Part shown: positions 37,399 to 47,595 of the stretch, one piece after another
How positions within the stretch are numbered: position 1 is the first letter of the stretch
How the letters are laid out: each line of letters opens with the position of its first letter
Source: Symbiopectobacterium purcellii_A
GTDB lineage: Bacteria > Pseudomonadota > Gammaproteobacteria > Enterobacterales > Enterobacteriaceae
Assembly (NCBI RefSeq): GCF_052050035.1
Contig: NZ_CP189882.1
Span: 4,650,001 to 4,714,000, forward strand
Length of the DNA: 64,000 bases
Direction: 5' to 3'
Notes under the pieces: generated by a model
The model's input: the letters and a program-made list of their open reading frames with translations, nothing else
The model's database searches: none
What the model was told of the DNA's origin: nothing
Position numbers and translations under genes: made by a program

Positions 37399-38524
37399 AT
37401 GACGCGCACAGCCGACAGGTTACGGCTGATGAAGATGCTGGAGGAGGCTGCCACTGCCGGCGTCCGGCAAAGCGATGCCTGCAGGTCTGTAGGTATTAGC
37501 GAGCGGACGTTCCAGCGCTGGAGGCTAAGTCCTGACGACAGGCGACCGACGGCATCACGGCCGATGCCGAAAAACAGGCTCAGTGCTGAAGAGGAACAGC
37601 AGGTGCTGGCCATCTGCCATGAGCCACGATTCGCCAGTCTGTCGCCGGCGCAAATCGTACCGGCACTAGCCGATGAGGGGCGTTACGTTGCCAGTGAATC
37701 GACGTTTTACCGGGTGTTGCGCCGTGCCGGAGAGGTCAGTCATCGCGGGCGTCAGCAGGCCCCGCAAAGTAAACCGCTGTCGACATGGAAGGCGATCGCG
37801 CCGAACCAGGTGTGGTCGTGGGACATCACCTGGCTGAAGTCGCTGACGGCGGGTCACTGGTTCTACCTGTATCTCATAGAAGATGTGTTGAGTCGCAAAA
37901 TAGTGGGTTATGAGGTGTACCCGGTCGAAAGCGGCGAGTATGCAGCAGAACTGCTGAAGCGAACGGTGCTGAGCGAGCGCTGCTGGCAGGAGCCGCTGGT
38001 ACTGCATGCGGATAACGGTGCACCGATGAAGTCACAGGTGCTGCAGGTGAAGCTTGCGGAGCTGAAGATAACCCCGTCACACAGTCGGCCGCGGGTAAGC
38101 AACGACAACGCCCACGTGGAATCGCTGTTCAGGATGCTGAAATATAGCCAACCGACTTAAAAATGATTACATCCTATGCCCTGATATGCGGCAAAGAAGC
38201 ATAGCTGGCTGTTATCAAAATAATGTCGCTTGACTATACGTGCCTGCATGGTCTGAAAAAGGCTTTGCAACGCTGGAAGATGCGCGAGCCTGGGTGGAAA
38301 CCTTCGTCGGCTGGTACAACGAGGAACATCGCCATAGCGGTATCCGGTATGTCACGCCGGGCCAGCGGCACAGAGGCGAAGACAGCCAGTTGCTGGTAAA
38401 GCGAAAATCGGTGTATGAGGCAGCAAAAATGCAGAACCCGCATCGTTGGTCAGGGCCAACAAGAAACTGGGAGCGGCAGGACGAAGTGTGGCTAAATCCG
38501 GAACGGGAAAAACAGGCCGTATGA
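37399..38524 (+). pseudogene. F3 orfB (IS3-family integrase), split by MITE-E
   Basis: MTRTADRLRLMK... with helix-turn-helix, then the rve core: Asp in VWSWDITWLK, Asp in VLHADNGAPM and Glu in NAHVESLFRMLK. MITE-E (38145-38236) interrupts it right after MLKY; removed, the frame continues VPAWSEKGFATLE to the stop at 38524. It overlaps the orfA stop by ATGA. Apart from the MITE it is undamaged. Confidence 0.88.
38145..38236 (+). repeat. MITE-E copy 3 (92 bp, in F3 orfB)
   Basis: TA duplications at 38143-38144 and 38237-38238; removal restores orfB. One base differs near the right end (TTGACTA in place of TTGGCTA). Confidence 0.94.
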
Positions 38525-38562
38525 ATCAACTGGGGCGACAACTACCTTGACACGCACCTGCC

Positions 38563-39231
38563 ATGGCCCCTGTCGTCACAAACCATGCCCTGCTGTTGAT
38601 TGATTTGCAGAATGATTTTTGTCCGAACGGCGCACTGCCTGTCGCAGAAGGTGACATCACCATCGATGTTGCCAACGCCGCGATAGCGGTGGCGCAGCGT
38701 GCAGGAATGCCGGTCATCGCCAGCCAGGATTGGCACCCGGCCAATCATCTGAGCTTCGCAGCCAACCATCCGCACGCTGTCGTGGGAGAGCGTGGCGAAC
38801 TGGCAGGATTAGCGCAAACATGGTGGCCAGTGCACTGCGTACAGGGCACGCATGGCGCAGAATTTCATGCGCGCCTTGAGCGTGGGGCGTTTGATGCGGT
38901 GATACAGAAAGGCACTCAGCCTGATATTGACAGCTACAGCGCTTTTTTCGACAACGGCAAACGCGCCGCCACCGCACTGGATGCCCTGTTACGCCAACGC
39001 GGTATCATGCAGTTGACCATTATGGGGCTGGCAACGGACTACTGCGTGAAATTTACCGTGCTTGATGCACTGGCACTCGGGTATGACGTGCAGATCGTTT
39101 AAGAAGGTTGTCGCGGGGTAAATCTCCAACCGGGTGACAGTGAAGCAGCGTTGGTCTATATGGTGGCTCACGGAGCGCGCCGTATTAGCCTGACTGACTT
39201 TAGCGCGACCTCAGCGCACCACCCTGCATAA
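38563..39231 (+). pseudogene. pncA: pncA, nicotinamidase, nonsense-mutated
   Basis: The body matches E. coli PncA: Asp in LLIDLQNDF, metal site QDWHPANH, Lys in IQKGTQ, and the nucleophilic Cys in ATDYCVKFTVLDAL. An in-frame TAA at 39100-39102 (codon 180) stops it after VQIV. Past it the frame reads EGCRGVNLQPGDSEAALVYM to a normal end at 39231. F3 has also removed the ribosome binding site: the ansA side keeps GGAGCGAGCTGCC, which once led straight into this ATG. Nicotinamide deamidation (NAD salvage) is probably lost or weak, though the catalytic residues precede the stop. Confidence 0.92.
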
Positions 39232-39237
39232 CACCGA

Positions 39238-39257
39238 GCCCCTGTGCCTCCAGGGGC
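39238..39257. terminator. Hairpin between convergent pncA and yeaC
   Basis: GCCCCTG and CAGGGGC pair across a 6-nt loop, 6 bp past both stops. Candidate bidirectional terminator without a T-run. Confidence 0.55.
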
Positions 39258-39262
39258 ATCGC

Positions 39263-39544
39263 TTACTGGCGTTCTCGCTGAATCAGGTTGTCGATGGCAA
39301 ACGCCTGCTTCAGCTCTTGCTTGCTTTTCATCACCAACTCGCCGTCGGTATTGATGGTCATGTGTTCCGCTTCCACGTTATGGCGCGATTGCCATAGCAT
39401 CACCATTTGCAGGCAATTTTCTTTTTGCTCCGGCGTCAACGGCACGCCATCTGGCCATTTCCCCAGCACCACGGCGGTTGCCAGGCGTTGGTAGATGTCC
39501 GGCGTCAGCGCCGTCACAACCTCATCAAGCTGTTTGTCGAGCAT
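39263..39544 (-). CDS. yeaC: YeaC, DUF1315 protein
   Basis: 93 aa from ATG 39544 (MLDKQLDEVVTALTPDIYQRL). It is aligned with E. coli YeaC (90 aa) along its length, with the block LGKWPDGVPLTPEQKENCLQMVMLWQ split by no indels. An upstream ATG at 39556 is possible, but AGGA lies before the chosen start. Function unknown. It is next to msrB, as in E. coli, and intact. Confidence 0.88.
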   Translation of the reverse strand: MLDKQLDEVVTALTPDIYQRLATAVVLGKWPDGVPLTPEQKENCLQMVMLWQSRHNVEAEHMTINTDGELVMKSKQELKQAFAIDNLIQRERQ

Positions 39545-39626
39545 CGTGATTGCCATCCTGTCATTGCTATTTTAAATCAGAACCCAGCAAGCTGAAACGT
39601 TTTAGCTTGAGCTATCGTCTAAACCG

Positions 39627-39965
39627 TCAGCCATCCACTTTCTCACCGTCGCTGCCATCGATAAAACTCAACGAGGCCGAGTTAACGCAGTAACGCTCAC
39701 CGGTGGTTTGCGGACCATCGGGAAACACATGCCCCAAATGGGCATCGCATTTACCGCAGCGAATTTCGATACGGTGTATGCTATGCGAAAAATCTTCCAG
39801 ATAGCGAATTGCCCCCTTCGACACGGGCCGATCAAAGCTGGGCCAGCCGCATCCAGAGTCATATTTGTTGTCAGAGTAAAACAGTGCGCTTTGGCAAAAG
39901 CAGGCAGTGATACACCCCGGTGCGCTTATTATGCAACAGTTTGCCTGAATAGGCAGGCTCAGTGC
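39627..39965 (-). pseudogene. msrB: msrB, methionine-R-sulfoxide reductase B, broken
   Basis: Zinc-binding pairs are visible: one Cys in SGCGWPSF, then CGKCDAHLGHVFPDGP, and the catalytic Cys in GERYCVNSASL. Two lesions: an extra T in the run near 39898 shifts the frame between YHCLL and CQSALFYSD, and IS256 at 39966 removes the first 30 or so codons. MsrB reduces methionine-R-sulfoxide, so that repair pathway is lost unless another copy exists. Confidence 0.93.
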
Positions 39966-40350
39966 GAGTCTGTAAAGAATTTCGTGTAAATGGCTCCATC
40001 GCTTAACCGGAAATCCGATCTCCATACATCAACATGAATTGGCTCATAGCCGGTTTCCAGTCTCTGATTGGTAGGGTCCATTTAGCCGAGATATTATGCA
40101 AGGCTAGATAGAATAATTTTAGCACCGAGTCATCCGTTGGAAATATTCGTCGCGTTTTCGTTATCTTGCGCAATGAAGCATTTAACGACTCTATCGCGTT
40201 GGTGGTGTAGATAACCTTGCGAATCTCCGGCGGAAAATCAAAAATGACGATGAGACGTTCCCAATTATTTCTCCACGATGGGCTGATCGTCGGGAACTGC
40301 TCATCCCATTTGGCCGCGAAGGCATCCAGGGCCTCTTCAGCGCCCTCTAG
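39966..40350 (-). mobile_element. IS256 fragment (older variant) next to msrB
   Basis: It carries the transposase C-terminal 110 or so residues (to GDRISG) with the older-variant substitutions, and is cut at a CTAG (40347-40350) by ISg. Confidence 0.9.
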
Positions 40351-40664
40351 GCTGTGTCCCTTAATTGCTTGAGCTATAGTATCCATCTGTTTCTAAGACA
40401 CTTTGGATTATGGCTCGCTACGATCTTTCTGATGAAGCATGGGCAATCATTGAGCCCTTGTTACCAACCGTTTTGAAATCTCCTCAGGCAGGCCGGCCAT
40501 GGGCAGAACATCGCAAAATCGTCAACGGCATGTTCTGGATACTGTGTTCAGGTGCCCCATGGCGTGATTTACCTGAACGTTACGGCCCATGGAAAACCGT
40601 TTATAACCGTTTCAATAGATGGTCAAAGTCTGGAGTTATTAACATTATTTTTAATAGGTTACTT

Positions 40665-41767
40665 GCCCCATTCCCACTCGAAACGCAACAAAGTGACCCA
40701 CTGGCCAGAGTCGGATAAAATCACCGTTCTGGCCCTACTGGAGATCCCGTTGCATGCAGGGAAAACATCTGACTCACAAAGAACGGTTCTACATCGAAAA
40801 GCGGCGTGGTGATGGGGTTAACCAGGCCACCATCGCCCGGGAACTGGAGCTTCCTCGTTCTACCATCAGCAGGGAACTCAGACGCAATACCGACGCCGCT
40901 TTCAACGGGGTCTATTCCTGCAGAAGGGCCGAAACGTTGGCCAGAGGGCGGCGGCAGAAAACACGGCCGGACGGCGTGATTAACCAGCTTGAACCGCACA
41001 TTCAGGACTTTATCAGAACGGCGCTGTCTACCCACACCTCACCTGAGGTCATCAGTGGGCGCCTGGTCCTGGAATTTGGCCTGTCCGTCAGCAAGAACTC
41101 GCTCTATCGCTATATCCAGCAGGAGCGCCGGGCCGGCGGTGAGCTGTATCAGCAGCTCCCTCATCGGGGTAAACGGTATAACTATCAGACCGATGAGAAC
41201 AAACGCGGTCCTATTCCCAACCGTGTTGGCATTGAGCAGCGGCCGGCCGTTGCTGACCTCAAGCAGGAACCCGGGCATTTCGAGATTGACACCATCTTTG
41301 GCAAAGATCAGAAATCATTCCTGCTGACGGTGGTCGATAAAGCCGTCAAGCTGGTCATCATTCGCAAACTGCCCAACAAGCGAGCAGAGACAGTGGTAGC
41401 GGCCTCCAGGGACATCGTTGCCAATACCTTCTGCGAGTTTAAAACCCTGACTGCTGACAACGGTTCTGAATTTTCCCAGCACGGGGAAATTACAAAAGTC
41501 ACGGGGGCACCGGTCTACTTTGCCCGGCCATATCATTCCTGGGAACGCGGGTTGAATGAGCATACCAACGGGCTGATACGGCGTTTTTACCCGAAGGGAA
41601 TGGACTTCAATTATGTCACCCATCGCAAGGTTGCAGCACTCGAACACCTGCTCAATACGCGAGGCCGAACATCGCTGGGTTATCGTTCTCCAAATGAGGT
41701 ATTTTTAACGCACTTACAGGCGGCATAATGCCCTACCGTTTTGTTGCGTTTCGACTGGGAATGGGGC
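40665..41767 (+). mobile_element. IS30 type 1, complete copy in ISg
   Basis: 1103 bp, ends GCCCCATTCC and GGAATGGGGC. The uninterrupted target (ggttactttcattt) is present, reversed, at about 52940. Confidence 0.92.
40754..41728 (+). CDS. IS30-family transposase, 324 aa
   Basis: Intact length with a few substitutions relative to the other two (VVAASRDIV, KGMDFNYV, RGRTSLGY). Catalytic Asp/Asp/Glu blocks unchanged. Confidence 0.93.
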   Translation: MQGKHLTHKERFYIEKRRGDGVNQATIARELELPRSTISRELRRNTDAAFNGVYSCRRAETLARGRRQKTRPDGVINQLEPHIQDFIRTALSTHTSPEVISGRLVLEFGLSVSKNSLYRYIQQERRAGGELYQQLPHRGKRYNYQTDENKRGPIPNRVGIEQRPAVADLKQEPGHFEIDTIFGKDQKSFLLTVVDKAVKLVIIRKLPNKRAETVVAASRDIVANTFCEFKTLTADNGSEFSQHGEITKVTGAPVYFARPYHSWERGLNEHTNGLIRRFYPKGMDFNYVTHRKVAALEHLLNTRGRTSLGYRSPNEVFLTHLQAA

Positions 41768-42817
41768 TTCATTTCTTGATGCTCATGGACTTATTGACTG
41801 GTCAGCCACTGCGCTGGATGGCAGCAATATCCGTGCGCTCAAATGTGCGGCTGGCGCTCAAAAAAACATCCCGAATTACCAACGATAACGGCCTGGGCCG
41901 CTCACGAGGTGGTTATGGCACCAAAATCCACATGGCGACTGACGGAAGCGTCATCCCGCTAAATATCGTACTGAGTGCTGGGCAGGCTCACGAAAGCCTG
42001 TTCGCGTTACGACTCCTGGACGGCATTGGCGTGCAACGGCAGAACGGTAGCATGAAGCGTCGTGGTAAATCCGGCAGAAGCGTGGTTCAGCCAACCGCTT
42101 GGGTTTTGCTGTGCAACTCTGTTACCTGCGCTTTCCCGGCATCGTCCTTGCCAACGATGAGTTGCCATTTCCGCCATTGTTGAAGCTGGTTGCCGACCAG
42201 CTCAAGGTCAGTATCGAAAGTTGGAACGAGTACGGGCTTCGGGAGCAGACCCGACGCGAACACCTGGTCGAATTGCAAACGATGTTCGGCTTTCAGCCGT
42301 TCACTATGAATCACTATCGGCAGGTCGTCCACACAATGACCGAGATGGCCATGCAAACCGATAAAGGTATTGTGATGGTTAATGCTTTGATCGACAATCT
42401 GCGGCAGAGATCGATCATTCTGCCAGCCATCAATGCTGTCGAGAGAGCGTGTGCCGAAACTCTCACCCGTGCAAACCGGCGTATCTACGACACCTTGACC
42501 GCCCCGCTGTCAGACTCGCATCGCCAACGCCTCGACAATCTGCTTAAGCTTCGAGACAACAACAAGACGACCACTCTCGCTTGGCTTCGCCTTTCACCAG
42601 TTAAACCCAATTCGCGGCACGTGCTGGAACATATTGAACGACTCAAAGTATGGCAGGCACTTGAGCTGCCTATTGGTGTCGATCGTCTGATTCACCAAAA
42701 CCGATTGCTCAAGATCGCCCGTGAGGGCGGACAGATGACCCCAGCAGATTTGGCCAAATTCGAGCCACAACGCCGCTATGTCGCTACCGATGTAAAACTG
42801 GCCCACCTGCCGATGTA

Positions 42818-42909
42818 TAGCCAACCGACTTAAAAATGATTACATCCTATGCCCTGATATGCGGCAAAGAAGCATAGCTGGCTGTTATCAAAATAATGTC
42901 GCTTGGCTA
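42818..42909 (+). repeat. MITE-E copy 4 (92 bp, in IS21 end)
   Basis: TA at 42816-42817 and 42910-42911. Splits the IS21 terminal repeats. Confidence 0.93.
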
Positions 42910-43067
42910 TAAATCTGACCCACCTAGGGTAAAAATGGCAGTTTTAAGGCACTGCCAATGATGACATTGGAGACCAGAGTGGAGATTCACGTTTTACACC
43001 GTCAAGGCATGTCCATCCGCGCCATCGCGCGGCAGCTTTCATGCTCCCGCGAGACCGTTCGACGATA

Positions 43068-43159
43068 TAGCCAACCGACTTAAAAATGATTACATCCTAT
43101 GCCCTGATATGCGGCAAAGAAGCATAGCTGGCTGTTATCAAAATAATGTCGCTTGGCTA
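43068..43159 (+). repeat. MITE-E copy 5 (92 bp, in IS21 istA)
   Basis: TA at 43066-43067 and 43160-43161; removal gives the frame ...ETVRRYIRSPLPVAD.... Confidence 0.95.
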
Positions 43160-43349
43160 TATATCCGTAGTCCACTACCGGTGGCTGACATGCGTTACAA
43201 GCCGCGTATGCCTAGAACATGCAAGCTTGACCCGTTCAAGCCGTATGTTCTCGAGCGCTTTGCTGCTGCAAGACCACAGTGGATACCGGCCAGTGTGCTG
43301 CTGCGCGAGATAGGCCAACGGGGATATGATGGCGGCTATAGCATGCTTA

Positions 43350-43441
43350 TAGCCAACCGACTTAAAAATGATTACATCCTATGCCCTGATATGCGGCAAA
43401 GAAGCATAGCTGGCTGTTATCAAAATAATGTCGCTTGGCTA
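43350..43441 (+). repeat. MITE-E copy 6 (92 bp, in IS21 istA)
   Basis: TA at 43348-43349 and 43442-43443; removal gives ...GGYSMLTAFLHPMKQP, as in the IS21 copy at 55500. Confidence 0.95.
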
Positions 43442-43615
43442 TACCGCATTTCTACACCCCATGAAGCAGCCCGTTACTGAGGCGGTCACGCGCTTTGAGA
43501 CCGAACCCGGCGTACAGATGCAGGTTGATTTCACCATCGTCAGGCAGGGCCATAACCCGTTGCTGGCCTTCGTCGCTACGCTGGGCTGGAGCCGGGCGAC
43601 TTTCGTCAAGTTCTA

Positions 43616-44495
43616 TAGCTAAACGACTTAATTTTGATTACATTATTTAAATGAGCTATTCAATTGATTTTAGACGTAAAGTGATATCTACACGGAAAAA
43701 CGAAGGGTTGAGTATCCGAGAAACAGCGAAGCAATTTCGGATTGGCCCTGCCTCTGTATCGCGTTGGATTAATCAAATAGAGTCAAAAGCATCGACCACG
43801 CGTCAGCGAAAGATCGATAAATCCGAGTTGATAAAAGATGTTGAACAATATCCAGATGCTTACCAAAAAGAACGTGCAGAGCGTTTTGGCGTTTGTCAGA
43901 AGGCCATTTGGCAAGCGCTTAAAAAGCTGGGATTGACCTATAAAAAAAACTCTACGTCATCCGAAAGCCGACGAAAACGCCCGGCAGGGATTTCAACAAA
44001 AAAAACAACAGTATGAAAAAGAAGGTAAACCTATTGTTTTTATTGATGAAAGTGGTTTTTCACACGATGCCCCACGGACTCACGGCTATTCCCCAAAAGG
44101 TCAACGGTGTTTTGGCCTGAAGAACTGGGGAGCTAGGGGAAGAACAAATGTTATCGGCGCTTTATTAGGCACAACGCTGTTTGCTATCGGATTATTTGAT
44201 ATCAATATTAACAGCGATGTTTTCTATGCCTGGGTCACACAAGTCCTTATCCCAGTACTCCCTAAAAACAGTGTAATCATGATGGACAATGCCACTTTTC
44301 ACAAAAAACATAATATTCAACAAGTCATCATCGATGCAGGGTATATGGTGGAGTATTTGCCTACATATTCGCCAGATCTTAACCCAATTGAGCATAAATG
44401 GGCACAAGCAAAAAGCAAAAAAAGAGAGATGGGTTGCGATACAGAGAGTTTGTTCTCAGTCCATATGGTGTAATCAAAATTAAGTCGCTTGGCTA
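43616..44495 (+). mobile_element. IS630 copy (880 bp), frameshifted
   Basis: Both ends and TA on each side. Transposase start ATG 43651. An A8 run near 43946 shifts the frame after LGLTYKK, leaving a 121-aa product. Left flank is IS21, right flank a second IS630 piece, so one side has been rearranged. Confidence 0.92.
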
Positions 44496-44497
44496 TA

Positions 44498-44566
44498 TCA
44501 CTTTACGTCTAAAATCAATTGAATAGCTCATTTAAATAATGTAATCAAAATTAAGTCGTTTAGCTA
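44498..44566 (-). mobile_element. IS630 left-end fragment
   Basis: 69 bp with the transposase start (MSYSIDFRRKVI, minus strand) and the end TAGCTAAACGACTTAA, next to a TA of Tn3 tnpA (44567-44568). Confidence 0.88.
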
Positions 44567-45963
44567 TATGCTACCTTGGTTGCGCTAGCCATCGATGGGA
44601 TGGCCACCGTTACAGATGAAATTATTGATCTGCATGACCGCATCCTGGGCAAGCTGTTCAATGATGCCAAAAAGCGACATCAGAAACAGTTCCAGGCATC
44701 TGGGAAGGCGATCAATGACAAGGTACACCTGCTCAGTCGTATCGGCCAAGTGTTGATCAACGCCAAGCAAGCAGGTGATGATCCGTTTGCTGCCATCGAG
44801 ACAGTAATATCCTGGGAAGCCTTCGCCAAGAGCGTTACAGAAGCACAAACGCTCGCGCAGCCAGAAGAGTTCGACTTCCTGCACCGTCTCGGCGAGAGCT
44901 ACACCACACTACGCCGTTACGCACCAGCCTTCCTTACCGCGTTTAAGTTACGGGCTGCACCGGCTGCCAAGAGTGTACTGGAAGCTATAGAAGTGTTGCG
45001 CAGTATGAACAATGACAACGTCCGAAAAGTACTTGCTGATGCGCCGACCGATTTCATCAAGCCACGCTGGCAGAAACTGGTGATAACCGAAACTGGCATC
45101 GACCGGCGTTACTACGAGCTATGTGCGCTGTCGGAAATGAAGAATGCATTGCGTTCTGGTGACATCTGGGTACAGGGATCGCGCCAGTTCAAGGACTTCG
45201 AGGACTACCTTATACCACCCAAGAAATTCGCCAGTCTAAAGCTGGTCAATGAATTGCCGCTGGCTGTAGCTACCGACTGTGAACAGTATTTGAATGAACG
45301 GTTGACGCAGTTGGAAACGCAGCTCGCTACTGTCAACCGCATGGCGCTAGCTAATAAGTTACCGGATGCCATCATCACTGCCTCAGGCCTAAAGATCACG
45401 CCGCTGGATGCAGTAGTACCCGATACTGCGCAGCTTCTTATCGCTCAGGCAGCAATGATCCTACCGCACGTTAAGATCACTGAATTGCTGCTTGAAGTGG
45501 ACGAATGGACAGGTTTTACCAGGCACTTCACGCACCTGAAATCTGGTGACCAGGCTAAGGACAAGAACCTGTTGTTGACTGCGATCTTGGCCGACGCGAT
45601 CAATCTGGGGCTGACCAAGATGGCGGAATCGTGTCCAGGAACGACCTATGCCAAGCTTGCTTTGCTGCAAGCCTGGCATATCCGCGACGAAACCTATGGT
45701 TCGGCCTTGTCCGAGCTGGTCAATGCCGAGTACCGGTATCCGTTTGCCAAGCACTGGGGCGATGGTTCCACGTCCTCGTCTGACGGTCAGAATTTTCGCA
45801 CTGGCAACAAGGCTGAGAGCACGGGGCACATCAACCCGAAATATGGTAGTCGTCCATGACGGACCTTTTACACCCACATCTCCGACCAGTATGCACCATT
45901 TCATACCAAGGTAGTCAATGTCGGTGTGCGCGACTCAACTTACGTGCTTGAAGGGCTGCTCTA

Positions 45964-46055
45964 TAGCCAACCGACTTAAAAATGATTACAGCCGATGCCC
46001 TGATATGTGGCAAAGAAGCATAGCTGGCTGTTATCAAAATAATGTCGCTTAGCTA
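45964..46055 (+). repeat. MITE-E copy 7 (92 bp, in Tn3 tnpA)
   Basis: TA at 45962-45963 and 46056-46057; removal gives ...EGLLYHESDLRIED. A few substitutions (acagccgatg, gatatgtgg). Confidence 0.94.
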
Positions 46056-46801
46056 TATCATGAATCTGACCTACGGATCGAAGATCATTACACCGACACG
46101 GCAGGCTTCACTGATCACGTTTTTGCGTTGATGCACCTGTTGAGGGTTTCGTTTCGCCCCGCGCATCCGTGATCCGGGTGAGACTAGGCTCTACATTCCA
46201 AAGAGTTATGCCACCTACGAGGGATTGGAATCAATGATTGGCGGGACGCTAAATATCAAGCTCATCCGCACCCATTGGGACGAAATTTTGCGGCTGGCTA
46301 CCTCAATAAAGCAAGGTACGGTAACGGCCTCACTCATGCTGAGAAAGCTTGGCAGCTACCCCCGGCAAAATGGCCTGGCGGTCGCCCTGCGCGAGTTGGG
46401 GCGTATCGAGCGCACACTGTTCATCCTGGAGTGGCTGCAAAGTGTTGAGCTCCGCCGGCGCGCACATTCTGGACTAAATAAGGGGGAGGCTCGTAACGCC
46501 TTGGCTCGTGCAGTGTTTTTCAATCGATTAGGGGAGATCCGTGACCGCAGTTTTGAGCAACAGCGTTACCGGGCAAGTGGTCTTAACCTGGTGACTGCCG
46601 CCATCGTGCTATGGAATACCGTCTATCTGGAAAGGGTGACTAATGGATTACGAGCCAAGGGGCATGCCGTCGATGATGCGTTATTACAATATCTGTCGCC
46701 GCTAGGCTGGGAGCACATTAACCTCACAGGGGATTACCTGTGGCGCAATAGTGTCAAGATCGGTGCAGGTAAGTTCAGGCCGCTACGACCACTACAACTT
46801 G

Positions 46802-46839
46802 CTTAGCGTGCTTTATTTTCCGTTTTCTGAGGCGACCCC
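46802..46839 (-). repeat. Tn3-family 38-bp inverted end
   Basis: On the minus strand it reads GGGGTCGCCTCAGAAAACGG and then AAAATAAAGCACGCTAAG, the classic Tn3/Tn21-type terminus, right after the tnpA stop. Confidence 0.92.
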
Positions 46840-46881
46840 TAATAGAGGTAGGTGTATTTTGAGGGCCATACTTAGTGGTGT

Positions 46882-47592
46882 TTACATTGACTTAAAGAGC
46901 CACAATTTATCGGTGCCAACTTTTATGCCTATTCTTGGCGTCGCCATATATTCTGGCTTATCCGTCGAATCGTAAACACAAAAATCATGAGATTGTGTTA
47001 AATCAACCTGGTTATTATTTTTCGTGATATGTAATTTTTTACAGAGTTTACCCGGCCCATTAAAAGAAAGAACTGTAGGTTTGTATAAATCAATGCCACG
47101 AATTAAAACTGCCGCTGGAAATCCTTCACGCTCGGTCACAATATTCAGGCAATGATACATACCGTAGATAAGATAAACATAGGAAAACCCGGCAGCACCA
47201 AACATGCCCGCTGTTCTTGGCGTGAAACCTCTCGCGGCATGGCAGGCCGGATCATCCTGCCCTACATAGGCTTCGACTTCATTGATAACCCCGTAATAGT
47301 CAGCAAATTTTAAAACTTTTCCCAACAAATCCTTTGCTACACAAAGCGTAGCACGCTCATAAAATGAGCGAGGTAAAATAGTGGCTTTGTTGAATAATTT
47401 AACCGTTTGATTTACATCTTCTTTAGGTAGAATGCATGTACAGAGAATGTATTTTGTTAGAACGACAAATCAAATAGTTAGCACAATAAAAAGCATTCCG
47501 AGAGGAAAAATTAGTCGTTGAAATTTTATAATGCTTATATAAATCAGCATGTTAAATTATTCAACAAAGCCTAAAATAGTATTACTCGACAT
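46882..47592 (-). pseudogene. mpg: 3-methyladenine DNA glycosylase (AAG/Mpg family), split by MITE-A
   Basis: Original start ATG 47592 (MSSNT), then MITE-A (47383-47571) after codon 5 or so, then ILPRSFYERATLCVAKDLLGKVLKF. Family marks: NEVEAYVGQDDPACHAARG with the catalytic Glu, TPRTAGMFG, YVYLIYGMYHCLNIVTE, and the C-terminal PRIGIKVG. It excises alkylated purines. E. coli has no orthologue (it uses Tag and AlkA), and the low-GC body contrasts with the chromosomal genes, so it was probably acquired with the plasmid-like block. Its start lies 3 bp past the rpn-like stop. An internal ATG could give a truncated product. Confidence 0.88.
47383..47571 (+). repeat. MITE-A copy 8 (in mpg)
   Basis: 9-bp duplication TAAAATAGT at 47374-47382 and 47572-47580. 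Confidence 0.96.
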
Positions 47593-47595
47593 CGA

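Larger units (their letters stand above)
37169..38558 (+). mobile_element. IS3-family F3, right part (next to pncA)
   Basis: It carries the orfA 3' part (to 37402), all of orfB (37399-38524) interrupted by MITE-E, and the right end ...CTTGACACGCACC at 38558. The next five bases, TGCCA (38559-38563), are the same five that flank the F3 left end beside ansA. It was therefore once a single insertion between ansA and pncA. Confidence 0.88.
40351..42064 (+). mobile_element. ISg (IS427-like IS5-family) copy 1, split by IS30
   Basis: The left end GCTGTGTCCCTTAATT follows CTAG. ISg sequence runs to 40664 and resumes at 41768-42064, ending where Tn3 begins. orfA starts at 40410 (MARYDLSDEAWAIIEPLLP). 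An A7 run near 41860 (gctcaaaaaaacatccc) marks the usual frameshift between the two ORFs in this group. The right end is lost. Confidence 0.86.
42777..43613 (+). mobile_element. IS21 left part, with three MITE-E copies
   Basis: It begins at about TGTCGCTACC inside Tn3 tnpA. It carries two tandem end repeats (gatgtaaaactggcccacc and gatgtaaatctgacccacc), the first split from the second by MITE-E. The istA frame starts at ATG 42959 (MTLETRVEIHVLHRQGMS). Joined across the MITEs it continues to ...SRATFVKF, then is cut by IS630. Confidence 0.86.
42065..46806 (+). pseudogene. tnpA: Tn3-family tnpA, in three pieces
   Basis: Piece 1 (N-terminus) reads RLGFAVQLCYLRFPG... to KFEPQRRY; about 20 N-terminal residues are missing. 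Piece 2 resumes ATLVALAIDGMATVTDEIID and runs through WVQGSRQFKDFEDYL to GHINPKYGS, followed by a TGA for Gly at about 45858. Piece 3, after MITE-E, reads YHESDLRIEDHYTDT. It has a one-base insertion near 46145 and then continues to the normal end (VTNGLRAKG..., stop at 46806). Family DDE blocks of the C-terminal half are recognisable. Beyond doubt inactive. Confidence 0.9.
42065..46839 (+). mobile_element. Tn3-family transposon remnant
   Basis: tnpA pieces (42065-42776, 44569-45961, 46058-46806) are followed by the 38-bp right inverted end at 46802-46839. It is interrupted by IS21, IS630 and MITE-E. The left end, resolvase and any cargo are gone. Confidence 0.88.

Noticed and set aside
43109..43480. 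Small open frames repeated at each MITE-E (for example MRQRSIAGCYQNNVAWLY)
   Set aside because: They are the fixed MITE sequence read in one frame and running into the flanks; no start signal and no coding features.
42818..44568. A second composite transposon bounded by MITE-E and an IS630 end, inserted at a TA in Tn3 tnpA
   Set aside because: The tnpA frame reads on across the outer TAs, but the stretch just before the MITE (42777-42816) is the IS21 left end with its terminal repeats, not tnpA. The MITE lies inside IS21, and only the IS630 piece lies at the tnpA TA.
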